Assembly (NCBI RefSeq): GCF_036373705.1
Contig: NC_089854.1
Span: forward strand, 25,309,225 to 25,373,224
DNA: 64,000 bases
DNA from: Amia ocellicauda
Lineage: Eukaryota; Chordata; Actinopteri; Amiiformes; Amiidae
Direction: 5' to 3'
Every line of letters begins with the position of its first letter. Position 1 is the first letter of the stretch. The notes under the pieces are model-generated. The model worked only from the letters and a program-made list of their open reading frames with translations, had not been told where the DNA came from and searched no databases. Below, piece after piece: positions 36,019-48,400 of the stretch. The position numbers were made by a program, and so were the translations under genes.

Positions 36019-37928
36019 GGTGCTAAAGTACCAGGAACTTCTGTTTTTGTAAGAAGCGTCATTTTATTTTCTGGGTGAAACCGAGGATGTTCGTATAATA
36101 TAGGAAAGTGAATTAATGTGCCATGAAGGAGCTTGTGCATTGCTAAAAATAAGGTAGGTGTTTGTTAACTTTTTTAGGTTCTTGAAAAACATAATTGAAT
36201 TAAGGAACCGTGTGCTGTCTGCATAGTGTAGCAGGAGTTATTTAAAAATTGTACAAGTCTTTATGAAGTTTGTTGAATTTGCGCATAATTAACAGTAGTC
36301 GCACTAACCCTTTCAAGCGCACATTAAATACAATTAATATAATAATACATTGAAGTAGAAACCCTTACGTATTCTTACTTCCTGGTACTTTTGTTCACAT
36401 GAACTACGCGTAGGACTGGTTTAGTGAGTTAGTGACTAACGTGTGTAATGTTTGTCACAGTTAACATTCAAGTCAAGTGCAAATTGCTTCATAAGATGAT
36501 AACATGACAGGTTTCAATGACGGTCAAAAGTCAAGCATTTAGCACGAAGCGTATGATTGCATTTCTGTCCTTACTTCACTGGCGCCACCCTGTTATCAAT
36601 TGGGTTATATAAAGCATCTTAAAGAGGTTCGTGAATAAGCCAGCAAGTACGCAAATTCCATATAACTTTTAATACTACAATAGAAACACACCAGATCAAA
36701 CCCAGTTAGGAAATCATCTGTGCTTGAGAACATACAGAAAGATGACAGATACTACATACTTTCTGCCATCTAATTAAACACGAGTACATTTTTGAAATAC
36801 GATTGCAAAGTATTTAAATATCCGTTCCTGCTCAGCATGTGTTCATACTGGGAAGCCTGGTTTGTGTGAAGTTGAGCTCCATCATGGAGCCGCTGCTCGC
36901 ACATTTCTGGTAAAGGGCCTGCTGTTTTCATTGCGGGGAAACGATGCAATGCTTTAATTATGAAATATTGCCTTACTTTTGTGTGAAGTCCAGACAAGAG
37001 CACAGCACAGGCCGCACAAATCCTCTCCGTCCATCAGCCGCCATTGCTTTTCATTTTAATGGGACACTCCCGAATAAATACATGCATTTAATGTTGCTAA
37101 AATCACCAGGACAATCCAGCGTTTTTCCTCACAACTAGGCATTGCAAAGTTGATACAGTTTTTTTGATAATGTTTGTAACTGATCTGTATACTGCAAGAG
37201 CAGAAACTAATATGTTATGTCAGACTTAGCTAACTTTTACTACCAGTATACTACTACTACAACTACTATGAGACTTTACAGTAAATACTTTCATGCTTCT
37301 CGTACCAGTTGTAATAACTGATTTCTGCGTGTAGGTCGACTAACGTAAAGCAAGTTGTTTTAACTACTTCCACATGATATAATGTTAACACTTTTCTGTA
37401 TTTGGATTCAGTAAGCAATAACTTTACTTAATGGAATTGTTACATGACAAAATCATAATGATATGCTAATCATTATTACTGTTATTACTAGTATTGATGT
37501 GTTTTTTCATCATACTCTTGTCACAATAATATAAACTGATTACACAAATACCAGAACAGTCACATAAATTTACAGCACAATCTGAACATTTCATTCAAGA
37601 ACCAAACAATGTCAAATCCCAAATTGTTTAGATATCCTAATACTATACTATACTTTTACTATATATTGAAATCCAAAAAGATAAGACAAATATAATAATA
37701 GTATTTATAGTTTTGCAAGCATTGTAGCTATGAAGTCTGATGTATGATTGCACATAACAAAGGCTGTAGCACTAGCAACACTTTCTCCCAGTCTTTTTCA
37801 GAGCTACAATACACCATATTTGCTGTTCCTGTTTTGCTTGGCATTTTATTATTGAAAACGAAGTGTGTTTTTCTCTGCAGGATGCAATAAATGTGTTTTG
37901 CTTCATATGGAGCTTCTCAACATTAGAC

Positions 37929-40001
37929 ATGGACAGTGTGAGTACCACTGCTTTTGTATGAAACAATGAATTCTTTATTACCAGGAAGTTGTATTTGCAC
38001 CAGTGCTTCATTATTAGTACATTCTTTTCTTATGTATGTAGTCTGTGCATTTCCAGCACGAAAATTGGTGCTTACAAATAACATACACATATTTTCCATT
38101 AATATGTTCAGGAAAAATAATCCAACAGTGGAAATATGGGATATCAATATTTTAAAAATCATCAAATCGATGGCTTTTGATTTGATTGAATTATATGAAA
38201 TGTGTGGATCATGTTGATTGAATACATACATTGTTTAAACTTCAAATCAAGCAAAAGGCAATGGTATAAATCTTTAAAGAGAGGGAGAAAACAAAACAAA
38301 ACAAAACAAAATGATGAATTCAGGTCAGCCCTGCCGCGCAGTTACTCTGGAATAGTCTGGTTGCATTTCCACTGCAGGGTTTGAGCCACTGAGTGACACA
38401 TCTCACATCGCCTGAAATAAACATGGTAACCAGTTTTAAAATCATCACACATTCTTTTGTGAGCCTCGTCCCGTCTGAATGCTTGTGAAGGTCCACATGA
38501 AAGCTAAACCCTAGATTTCCTTACCATTTTGTGCCTTTACTAATTTATCCTCCAACATGTAGCAAAGTGTTGTGTATGACTTAAATGTCTTTAAATGTAA
38601 ATATGAAATGTACTGGTGCAGGGTAGTATGTTGTGAAGCCGAACTTTCCGTTTGGTTTTTTACTTGCCACTTTAAAATCATTGGTGACTTTGACATACCT
38701 GCTGAAAAAAGTATTACCTGATAGAGGTAACAGCAGCATTAGACAAAACTGACATAGACAAGAAAACATCCCAATATGTCAAATTAGAAAGACAAGAGGT
38801 AAATGAAACAGATTCTGAATGAAAGAACATGGTTTTATTGTGGACTAATTTAAAGACTCTTCGCCCTCTTGAAAAACCCATATATTTTATATCATGTTTT
38901 TATTTTTTCTGAAATAGAATCACCATGCAGCTGATGTCACCCCCCATGTGAGGTAATTACTGCATTCTTCACATTTCAGTGACACTGGAAATGGCCACCA
39001 AGACCAATTATCATTATTATTATTATTGTTTTAAATCTATGAATTAAAGGCTTGAATTGTTATAGAATGTAAACCTTCTAAACTTGTCTCATTGTTCAAC
39101 ACATGGGCATTCCAGGACACACTGTTGAAGACTTATGTCTGCCAATGTATGTTTAGAATAATACATTTTGATTCCTTAATTAATTAAAATCTACAATTTA
39201 GTTTGGGCATTTCTTTCTTTGTCTCTAAGTAAGAGTTTTACACATACACCCCTATCAAAATCTGAGGCAGCTCAAACATTCATCTTAAACTGATGTGATT
39301 TGGTGGTTGTTTCAGATCAAACATACAGAGGAGAAAGAAACTTAATCACAAGGATAAAGAACTAATCAAGAAAAAACTGGTGAAGAGTGGAACTGTTTTT
39401 ATCATCGAATTCTTTAAGCAGTGGAAAGCATTTAAGGAAAAAAAACCAAATGTGACAAACGCATATTTCGTTGAGGTAAAACTAGTCTTCCTGTCCATTA
39501 ACAAAAAATGTTGCTTGTTGTTCTGTCTGTGGGAGAGCAAACAGTTTAAACACAGTCTATCATTTGAAAGCAGAGAGAAACATTTACATTTATAGCAGAT
39601 TATTAAAGATAACTTGCATGAGGAGATGCAAGATTGTTTTTTAACAAAAGAGGGTCTTTCATATATTTACTTTTATTGAACTGCTGATTGTGCAGTCCTG
39701 CCTCAGGAAACATATGCATAATAAAAGAATGATCATGAAGTTGTTGATTACACTATAATGACAGAAGTGCCACGCCCTTCAAACAAAGGTTTGTGACAGT
39801 TCCTAGTCATGAACAAAAAATAATAAAACCAAAATTGGCGTCTGTACACCACATATTACCTGCCATCCCAGAAACTATGCTCACCCTCGTAAAAGTGTAC
39901 ACCACACTAATCAGATGCAGAATATGTTAACGAGGATTCTGGGCCCATTCTTGCATAATCTAGTCATGTGATGCCCTTAAAAGTATGCATACGCCAGCAA
40001 A

Positions 40002-40032
<31 letters not shown>

Positions 40033-41237
40033 TATTAATGCTTACTCAACTTGCATGTCCTCCTTGGAGCAGGTCCTTCATTGCATATTCTTTCTGGGTT
40101 ACATTCATGAGAGACAAGATAAAAAGAAGCCAATTGAACCACGGGAGTTCTTCTCCTCTGATGGAATATATGAGAGGTTTCAGAAGCTATTCCCTCAGGC
40201 TTTCGAGCAGTACCGCACTCATTGGCCAACCCGGACACCCTTTTCCATTCTCCTGGATTTGGTGAGTGCCTGAAAACACATCCAACCTCCACAACAACAC
40301 AAACTTTTAAAAGTATTCATTGATGTCTTGAAAACTACAATGAACTGCATTGCTACTGAGAGGGTCTAAATTATTGTCAGGAGCCACTTTCTACTGCCAA
40401 TAAATGAAGATGTCATAGGATACAGGTTTGTAATTGGCAATGTACGGGTAGGACACAATTTGTGTCACAAACTCACAATAGCAGTGTTTCGGTTCAACTG
40501 CATTTACCTTTTTTTTTGGAAAACAGGTTACAAAATGGAAGGGCTGTAGTAACCACACTGCTATCCTGAAGCATTTAGAGGACATCAGGAAAGGAATGGT
40601 GGTGGACAAAAACAAAGATGACCAGTGTGAAAATAATTACTGTTTAGTGGCAAGTGTTATCAGTGTCTGCTACTTCCAGGAAGACATGAAAAGGAGTTCT
40701 CCAATTTATTATGGAGCTTCGCTGTCTTGTAGTGGTAGAGTGGAGACTCAGGTAATGATTACGCTGTCTTGCATTAAGACCTGGAATGATGCTGTAGCCC
40801 ATGCGGTCTGGCATGGTAAAAGTGGAAATATCATTAGGCTTCCCAACGGTGTGATCTGTATGGCCTATAAAATGAAATTACCACGTGGTTCCTACTTGGA
40901 GGAATCGCCCTGTGTGAAGTGCCATAGGATATTCCAGAACATTGACTTCATACCTGTGTACACGGAAAGTGACAAAACGCAAGACTGGCATTATGGGAAC
41001 TGTGCCGAAAATGAGTCTCTGAGCAACCTCCTGAATGGAGAGGAGAGGGTCAGGAATGAAACGGTTGCATACCGTCATTATGAAGAACAGGACAGTCACT
41101 CACTTCAGGAACAGGTACCTCTTGACAGAGCAGAGATTGTAAACCAAGCGAAGAAGAAAGCAGCCCAGTTGCTCAATTCACGAGGGTTTAAAATCAAAGA
41201 TGATGAAATAGAATCAAAGTTCTTCCATCCAAACTAA
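37929..41237 (+). CDS. Putative interferon-inducible Cys-motif protein, copy 3 (complete, divergent)
   Basis: Noncoding exon 1 ends at 36153. Exon 2 (37881-37937) ends with the start codons MDS. Coding continues in 38918-38952, 39316-39475, 40073-40261 and 40527-41237 (stop TAA). All phases match, giving 367 residues. The 160-nt exon has the same length and phases as in copies 1 and 2; the next exon is 189 instead of 171 nt. The last exon keeps the family signature: SCSG, LSCIKTWNDAVAHAV, SPCVKC and HYGNCAENES, with P-C-x2-C-x26-C-A-E-x-E exactly conserved. It lacks the insert between the AY.M segment and PCxxC that copies 1 and 2 carry. It also lacks the CCCH-like N-terminal cluster of copy 2, having a short His-rich NHHAADVTPHV segment instead. 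AATAAA at 41513-41518 is a likely polyadenylation signal. Function is unknown. Confidence 0.83.
40003..40024. repeat. (AT)n microsatellite in copy 3 intron
   Basis: AT dinucleotide run followed by a T tract, about 50 bases before the acceptor of the 189-nt exon. Confidence 0.9.
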
Positions 41238-41799
41238 GTATTTTTTCAGAAAAGTATCTGCCTGAATTACTGACACATAAAATGTTTGATCATTTTGAAT
41301 TTACACAAAACAGTGACATTCCTGTTTATGACCAGGTAACAATGTCCAATAGAGTGCCTTTACCAAAGACTTCAGAGCTGTTTTTAGAGAGACATACGTG
41401 TCAGAGAAACATATTTGACTAAAAGCCATGGTGTAACTATACAGTACATTGTGACATTTTTGCTATGTTTGTATGTGGAAACCAAAAAAAATACTTTACT
41501 TGGGACTTTGAAAATAAATAGTAAAACTTTATACAAAGAAGCATTATAATCTTGTCATTGTTTTTTTTTCCTTGCATAGGAAATAAGGTGTTGGAAGTTT
41601 TTATTTTTATTTTGTGTGATATAGTGCATTTCCATGTCAAGTCTACAGAAATGAATACATTGACAAAGAATTTCAGTGTGTATCAGTGTGAGTGGTCTTG
41701 AAAAAAGTTTAACTAGTTAAAATCAATATGGGAGTTTTTATCTAATTCATATGTTTTTCAATTCTAGAATAAAATAAAGCACATCAGGGTATTAGTTAA

Positions 41800-41804
41800 A
41801 TGCA

Positions 41805-41868
<64 letters not shown>

Positions 41869-41870
41869 TA
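41800..41870. repeat. (ATT)n microsatellite
   Basis: Long ATT trinucleotide run between copy 3 and cenpx. The surrounding 41540-42740 has no gene I can recognise; an (AT)n run is at about 42674-42692. Confidence 0.95.
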
Positions 41871-42744
41871 GTTTAGCTGATGCCTATGTCAAGTCCAAGT
41901 CAAGAGGTGTGTGGTATAATCCTATGGCCTGTTATTGCTCCTTCAGCCTGCAGTTCTGTATATACATTGCTGTGCTACTTCATACTTCAACAGAAGATCA
42001 GAGTACGAGCACATTTTCAGTTTACTGTAGTTTGTACCTTGCATTTTTTCAAGGCACAAAAGTTAAATTCGTACAATTTCTGTTAAACTTTTGAAAAGAG
42101 CATTAAAAATGTGCAAGTTAAAGATTATTTATATTCATATATTAAGTAATTGGTGCATCTGTAACAGTCCTGGGTTGTACTGGTGGATATAGGTTTATTT
42201 ATATCTATAGTAACTAGCCTGGTTTTTTACATGTACCATAGTGAAATAAACATCATGGTATACATTTTCTGAATGTATATTTTGTATATTTAATGTTTAA
42301 TTAAATCAATTTGAAATGTGATATTGGTTTTTGTTTGTGTTTTGTCTCCAAACTTTATGTTGCCATTTCTCTCAATTACATAGACAAATATTTATTTAAC
42401 AGTACCATACACGGGACTGAACAATATGTGGTGGAAATGGGGATCTTTCAGAGTACTGGAATACTGCAAGATGTCTAGGGATTACAGCCTAGAAATCAAA
42501 AACACGTTTACAACTTTAATTTCTTTAACTGACATAGCAGTGGCAAATATAATTACAGTTCGTGATATATAGTACAATAAATAGAAGCACATATCCATTC
42601 AATAAAGCATTACATATACTGTATAAAACTAAGTATTGGTTTAGCTACTGGTGCCAATTGAATCAAGTGGTGTATATATATATATATATATTTGATTTGT
42701 ATAACATTGCATTAGTCGACAATAGCTGTACATATACTTTCTTC

Positions 42745-42866
42745 TGATTCAAGCCAGGACTACAAATCCCGAAAGCTCCCTCGTTTCCAACCAATGGCTG
42801 ACGAGAGCGGCGCGGCGCGGATGCTGATTGGTCGCTAAACCCGGAAACGAGTTCATTCTGTTGAAA
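42745..42866 (+). promoter_or_regulatory. cenpx promoter and 5' UTR
   Basis: CpG-rich, TATA-less. Contains GGACTACAAATCCCGAAAG (about 42751-42770), similar to the ZNF143/THAP11 site ACTACAATTCCC, plus two CCAAT boxes in opposite orientation (CCAATGG near 42791 and ATTGGTC near 42827). This set is typical of housekeeping genes. Confidence 0.65.
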
Positions 42867-45418
42867 ATGGAGGACAGAGGAGAGGGCGCCGCGTTCAAAA
42901 AAGTAAATGTTTACGTTTGTATATTTAGAAGAACATATATTTTATACACCTGTAAAATAGCACGATTATAAAACAGCTCATACATTAATCAGTATTAAAG
43001 TACCGAATGGAATAGGTTTTATAACTTGAATGAAACCTTTGAAATGGGGCAATAGCCTAATGTACGTGTATTGAATGCCTTTATAAAAATATAAAACGAC
43101 CGTTTAAATGAATACTTTTCAGGAAACTGTCAGCAAGCTGCTTTCAATGTCCTTCAAAGATGAGAAGACCAGAGGTAAGTCTTGGAGATGTATTATTACT
43201 TTAATAAATATCCATTTATTTTGGCGATCTGTGTTCAAAGGTCTCTTGTTTTTATTTTGTATTTTTTCTTTGTGGTATGGATGAAGAGCCTATGCAGGTT
43301 TAAAATGAACTCGGTGTTAATTCTGCAAAGTGCTGCCTCGATAATGCTGAGGTCACTGACGCAGTTCTTCACTGGACTGCATTGCTCGGTGTGTCAAAAA
43401 TCAGCAAATAGTAATTATAACATGTTTGTGGTCACTGTCAATAGTGGGCGCTGATGCTGTTATCCTGATGGCCGAGATGCTGAAGGTCTTCGTTCAAGGT
43501 GAGAGCAGGACTTAATGTCTTAACCCACACACACAACCACGTTAGGGCTGCTATGAGGATGAGGTTTTCTGAAATGCAGTCTAATAAGCTGGTTCATATA
43601 TAAAATGATTCTGAGCAGCTTATTGGTTGGATACGATTTAATAAAGTATTCAGTTAGAAATAAAACAGTAGAAGCACTTCCACCTGTGCAAGATGCATGC
43701 TGATTTGCATGGGCTTTGTTACCACAAATGATCTGTTCTAAAATAAGTGGAAGTCAAATGAGTGGTAATTGATTGTAGCAAAACATAACTGTTATTCCAT
43801 GTTTAAGTAATGCTGATTGTGATCTATTGATAAAACGTACAGATCTAGGGGCTGTTTGGCATTGAGTTTGCTGTGGTTTTGTGTATTTCCAGGAGAGGCC
43901 GCCACTGCCACGTAGTATGAGAAGCAGTAATTTGCCGATTTGAGTCGGTCTCTGGGAAGATTAAACAAACTCTGAAACATCGTTTTTTCTTTCATCCAGG
44001 AGACATTATACTATATAAAGTGATTTATTTACATCCCTGTTCTGTGAGTTCATGTGAGCATGAGACTGCATACTGTGTTCAAAACGAGCATATTGAAGGG
44101 TGCTGTATCAGCCCAGTGGTATGATAGGGATCCCTGAACAGAAGGAGTAGGAAAGGTCAATATTGTGAAAGACTGAGATGTGGTCTATTCAGAATTTTCA
44201 TTCATTCAGTTATTACTTCTGGCCTAACCTGCCAATGCACAATTTATTTGGGGTTATTAAACTTATAAAAGTGCCTGCTTTTTATTATAATATTTTGTAT
44301 TTATGTTCATGGTCAATAAATGAGTATCCCTAAAATCTGTATGCTTCATCGTAGTATAAAAGTAAAAGATAAGACAATGCAATCATTAATCACAATGATT
44401 TGTATGACAATCGTTACACAAAATTGCATGATTGGCACACCTACTGTTATATATAGAGATCACGTGGCAGCAGTGTTTTTCTCTCTGATTCACAGCTGCA
44501 TGTCTGAATGCATTCAATGGGGTGCAGTGCCGTGTGGGTGTGTCAGTGAGGTGGAGGGGGTGCACTTTGTACCCGCTCATCCCTGCATCAGCCGTTGCAG
44601 TTTGTATTAACTTTGCAGTTCATCGGGCTTGCAGCTCCCTCTAGGTAGTGGAAGTGTAGCACAGCTCAGGGGCAGGTACTTGACAGTAGTTCCTACAGTG
44701 GCCAGTACAAACGAGGGAACCTGCTCTGTGTTACAGAGGCTGCAGTGCGATCGGTGAAACAGGCAGAAACTGAAGGCTGTGACAACATTGACGTCGAACA
44801 CTTTAAAAAGGTGCTGCCACAGCTGGTATGTGGGGAAAGAGCCCTGGGTTCTGTACAACTATGACACGTTTTTTGTTTGTCACATCTATATAAGATTAAA
44901 TAGTTTCCTGCCCCACTCCTCAGCTAAAAAGAAGACTCAGACAATGTCACCCTTTCAGACAAAGTTAACATTTACGCCTGATAGAAGTGGTGTACACACA
45001 GAAACTGAAAGGGATATGGGTATGATATTTTCTAACACGCTTCCAAGGAAATTGTTTGGGTACTGAAGAACAAACAGACATCTAAAATGTATCCTTCTCC
45101 TCAGCTGCAAAATTAAAAGCCAAGTACAAAATAAGTCTGAACACTTTTTTTCTTGTTTGTCCTGAAGATTTATTGAAAATGTGTTTATTGGGTTTTTAGG
45201 GGCTTTAGACTTGCTTCATGAGTCACGGTACAAATAAGATAAAGTGGTACTGTGTTTTACGTTGAGTACTTAAGAAGTTGTTTATTCTGATGATTTTATG
45301 TCTGTTCTTCACCTGTCAAATGGAGAAGTTATTCTTCACTTCTAAAAAGCTGTTCACTCCTCACAACCTCACGCACCTGTCTGTCTTCTGCTTCCCGTCA
45401 CAGCTTTTAGACTTCTAG
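42867..45418 (+). CDS. cenpx: Centromere protein X (CENP-X / MHF2 / STRA13), complete
   Basis: Five coding exons: 42867-42902, 43123-43174, 43445-43498, 44737-44825 and 45404-45418. All phases agree and give 81 residues, the usual vertebrate length. MEDRGEGAAFKKETVSKLL starts a histone-fold: helix 1 ETVSKLLSMSF, then DEKTRVGADAV, long helix ILMAEMLKVFVQEAAVRSVK, then IDVEHFKKVLPQL and the terminal LLDF in a tiny 15-nt last exon. CENP-X pairs with CENP-S (MHF1); the complex binds DNA with FANCM at stalled forks and with CENP-T/W at the kinetochore. Its 3' end faces aspscr1, as in human. The protein is strongly conserved and shows no damage. Confidence 0.96.
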
Positions 45419-48400
45419 TGTTTACACTGCTGGGCCACCGGAGGGCGCTGGTGTTCTGCTCCTGGAGGGAGAGGGATGTCCTGCAATGACAGCCTCAGTC
45501 ACATTTCCACGGACAAACCTATTAGTTGCTCCATTAAAAGCAATTCATCACAAACATGAATATAGCAGTGTATTAATCCAACAGTCCGTAAAGGATAGAA
45601 ATAAATGTTTATGAATTTCACATTGAAGTTGTAAAAACCTTAGGAAACAAAAACCAAAGCAGTTTTCTCCTGTAAATAGTCTAACTAAGATAGTCATGTA
45701 TATATACATTTGTCAGTGTATTGTTTGATTAAATATGATTCTGCATTTTCTTTGATAAAGTGAGGCCTTTTTTTGTTGTTTTAACGTATTTCAACACGCC
45801 AGCCTCCTCGGGCTCTGTTTGTAGTAAAAGTGCAGTGGACAGCAGGTGGTCCTGTTAGCAGGCGCTTGAACTGTAGAGCGACTCGCGCCTGTGAATTTGC
45901 TGTTTCAGTGGCGGGAAACGCAGTTGGAGACGGAGCACCACATGTATTAAATACACATTTTACGAATCTCAAAAGGACCATTGTGTTTATTTGAAGAACT
46001 CTCACGAGAACCCTGAATATCACCTGGGATAACGTGCCTTTGTGTAATTTGTTCCGGTCCTCCAGGGCTGGGTAGGGTTACTATAGTAGTGGGGGTGCCA
46101 GAAGATGCATAACATAGCAGGTCTAATTCGGACTTTGGGGGGGGAGAGAGAGAGAGAGAAAAGCTACATATCTTTACATTTGTAAGGTCAGCCCTGGGGG
46201 GCTCTGGTCCCATACAATCCATAGATGAACATTTGGGATCTGCTGTGAACAAAAAAGAGTTGAACAACAGCCAGCTGTATGTCATGTTTCTGCTGGTTTC
46301 ACAGAGATTTGCACACTAAGTTCAGTAAGCTCGGGTTCTGGTGCTACAGCAACACCTCCACACACCTGAGATCGCTGTCCGGTCAGTGACAGCTGCCTCC
46401 GTACAGTGCCCTGCTCGAGCATCCACAACCCCCACCCGTGATCTCGCTTCTGAAGGATGGCCGCTAGACAGAACAGGCAGGGTGGCCCTTGAAAAGAGTC
46501 ACTCGACACCTGATGCTTTTTTGGCTGTCTAAAGGAAAAAGCAACCAGAGGGCATTTATTATAAAGCACATCAATTTCAATACAACTGTCATGTTCAGCC
46601 ACCCTGAATTTGTGACAGAAGGTGGTTGGAGTGGGTGTGCAGTGAAGACTCCTATTTCAAAGCTATGATATGAATAAATCTCTAAAAAGTTGTCTGTCTC
46701 CCGAGTTAATTGGGGATAAGATATGATGAAAAAATCAGGGCTTAGTATCTGGAGCAAAATAGTTCACTGCTAATGAAACCTATTCTTGTCTGAAGTGACG
46801 AACCTCCAGGCAGTTGAGTGAGTAGGAGTCAGGGACCCAGGCAACAGGTCATACAGAAGAGAGACTTCATACAGGTTCTACCAACATGGCCTTATTTAAT
46901 ATGAATTATGTATATATTTACAAAAAGTTAGTTTATTCTCCAATACTTTACCCTCAACCCTCAATACCTCAGGCGAGCAATATAAAACATGTTCTTGTCT
47001 AGTGTCAATGTAAATTACAAGGATATTTCCCTTTTTCCTCTGTCGACCACATCAAACTCTGACCTGCAGATATCCCATCCTTCACTGCCTGTTAATTAGC
47101 GTTTCCTGGCAGGAGGCGCTTTGATATCTACCTGGATCTCCAGGTGATCCTGAAGACACACCTTGCCCTTCCTGCCTGCTGCTTCACTGCCGCTCCCACA
47201 TGAATGGGGAAATGTATACGGCAGCTGAATCAATAGATCAGTGACACGCCGTTTCTCACAGTCTCTGTGCCAAGCCCGTATTGTTCCGGTGCGGTATTTG
47301 CATAATTGTGCATCATGGGTCATTTCTCAAGGGGCCTTTTCAGTTTTTTACACAATGCAAGTTGGGACCCCTACAACTCCTTTTAATGAACACAGCCACT
47401 ACACCGAGATGTGTTCGTGTTCATGAAGTGTGCAAACCTTTGAGAGAGAGAGAGAAAAAAGTCCCCCTGTAGTTTTTGGGTTGCTATATTTCGCTTGTGT
47501 GGATTAATATTGATGTTGCTTGGGTTCAATTGACATTGTTCTTGTGGAATAGCTCAACATTACAGCTATGCCCTCTCTAAACTGCAGCGGTTTTCCTCCA
47601 TTCAGTTGTTGCTTTGATTGGCAGTTGACATAAACTCACATGTTTCCTGGCCCACAACTTTAAAACAAATGAGCCACCCAGAAAGAAACTTTCTGTTTGA
47701 GCATTCTTGAACTGATTTCCTCCTGGAACTTGTCAGGAAAGTAAAACAGTTCTCTAAACATGCGAGATCAAATGTGCTGCTTTTCATCACAGCATCAGTA
47801 TCGAAGATTGCAGTGATCCTGGCCTGCACAGTACCTGGAGATCTCACACATATTGTGCACACCAGCGTTAAAAAGTTGACACGTATACCCGACTCACCAA
47901 AATCAGAGCTAATTTCATGTGTTTCATGAGCAGTGGCCCAGAGTTAAAATGTGGCAAAATCAAATGTAGACTCAGAAACAAAGCACAGTAAAAAACGGAA
48001 ACCAAGTTGAAATTTGAAAATATGTAATTTCTTAAAAACTGTCTCCTTCTTGTCAAACTATAATTAAATTTTTAGTTTAAAGTTGTTTGGTTAAGTATAA
48101 TAATAATAACCCCTTTTAATGTTTGTTCCCATCATTACATTTATACAACTGATGTAACCAAATCTGGGAATATGAGCTTATACATTTGCAGTAATTAAAA
48201 TATGCTACTCATAATTTAAAAGAGTCAGAGCCAACGACAGCATAACTTTGAATATGCTTGTGAGCCGCACAATAGTACTCTATGACATTCTGCAATACAA
48301 TAGAGAAGAATTTACAGCCTGCCTGTTCTTTTGAATTTTAATCTTTTGATTGGACATACAATTAACAGCAAGTTGTTTGTTGTAATCTTTAAGACAGATT

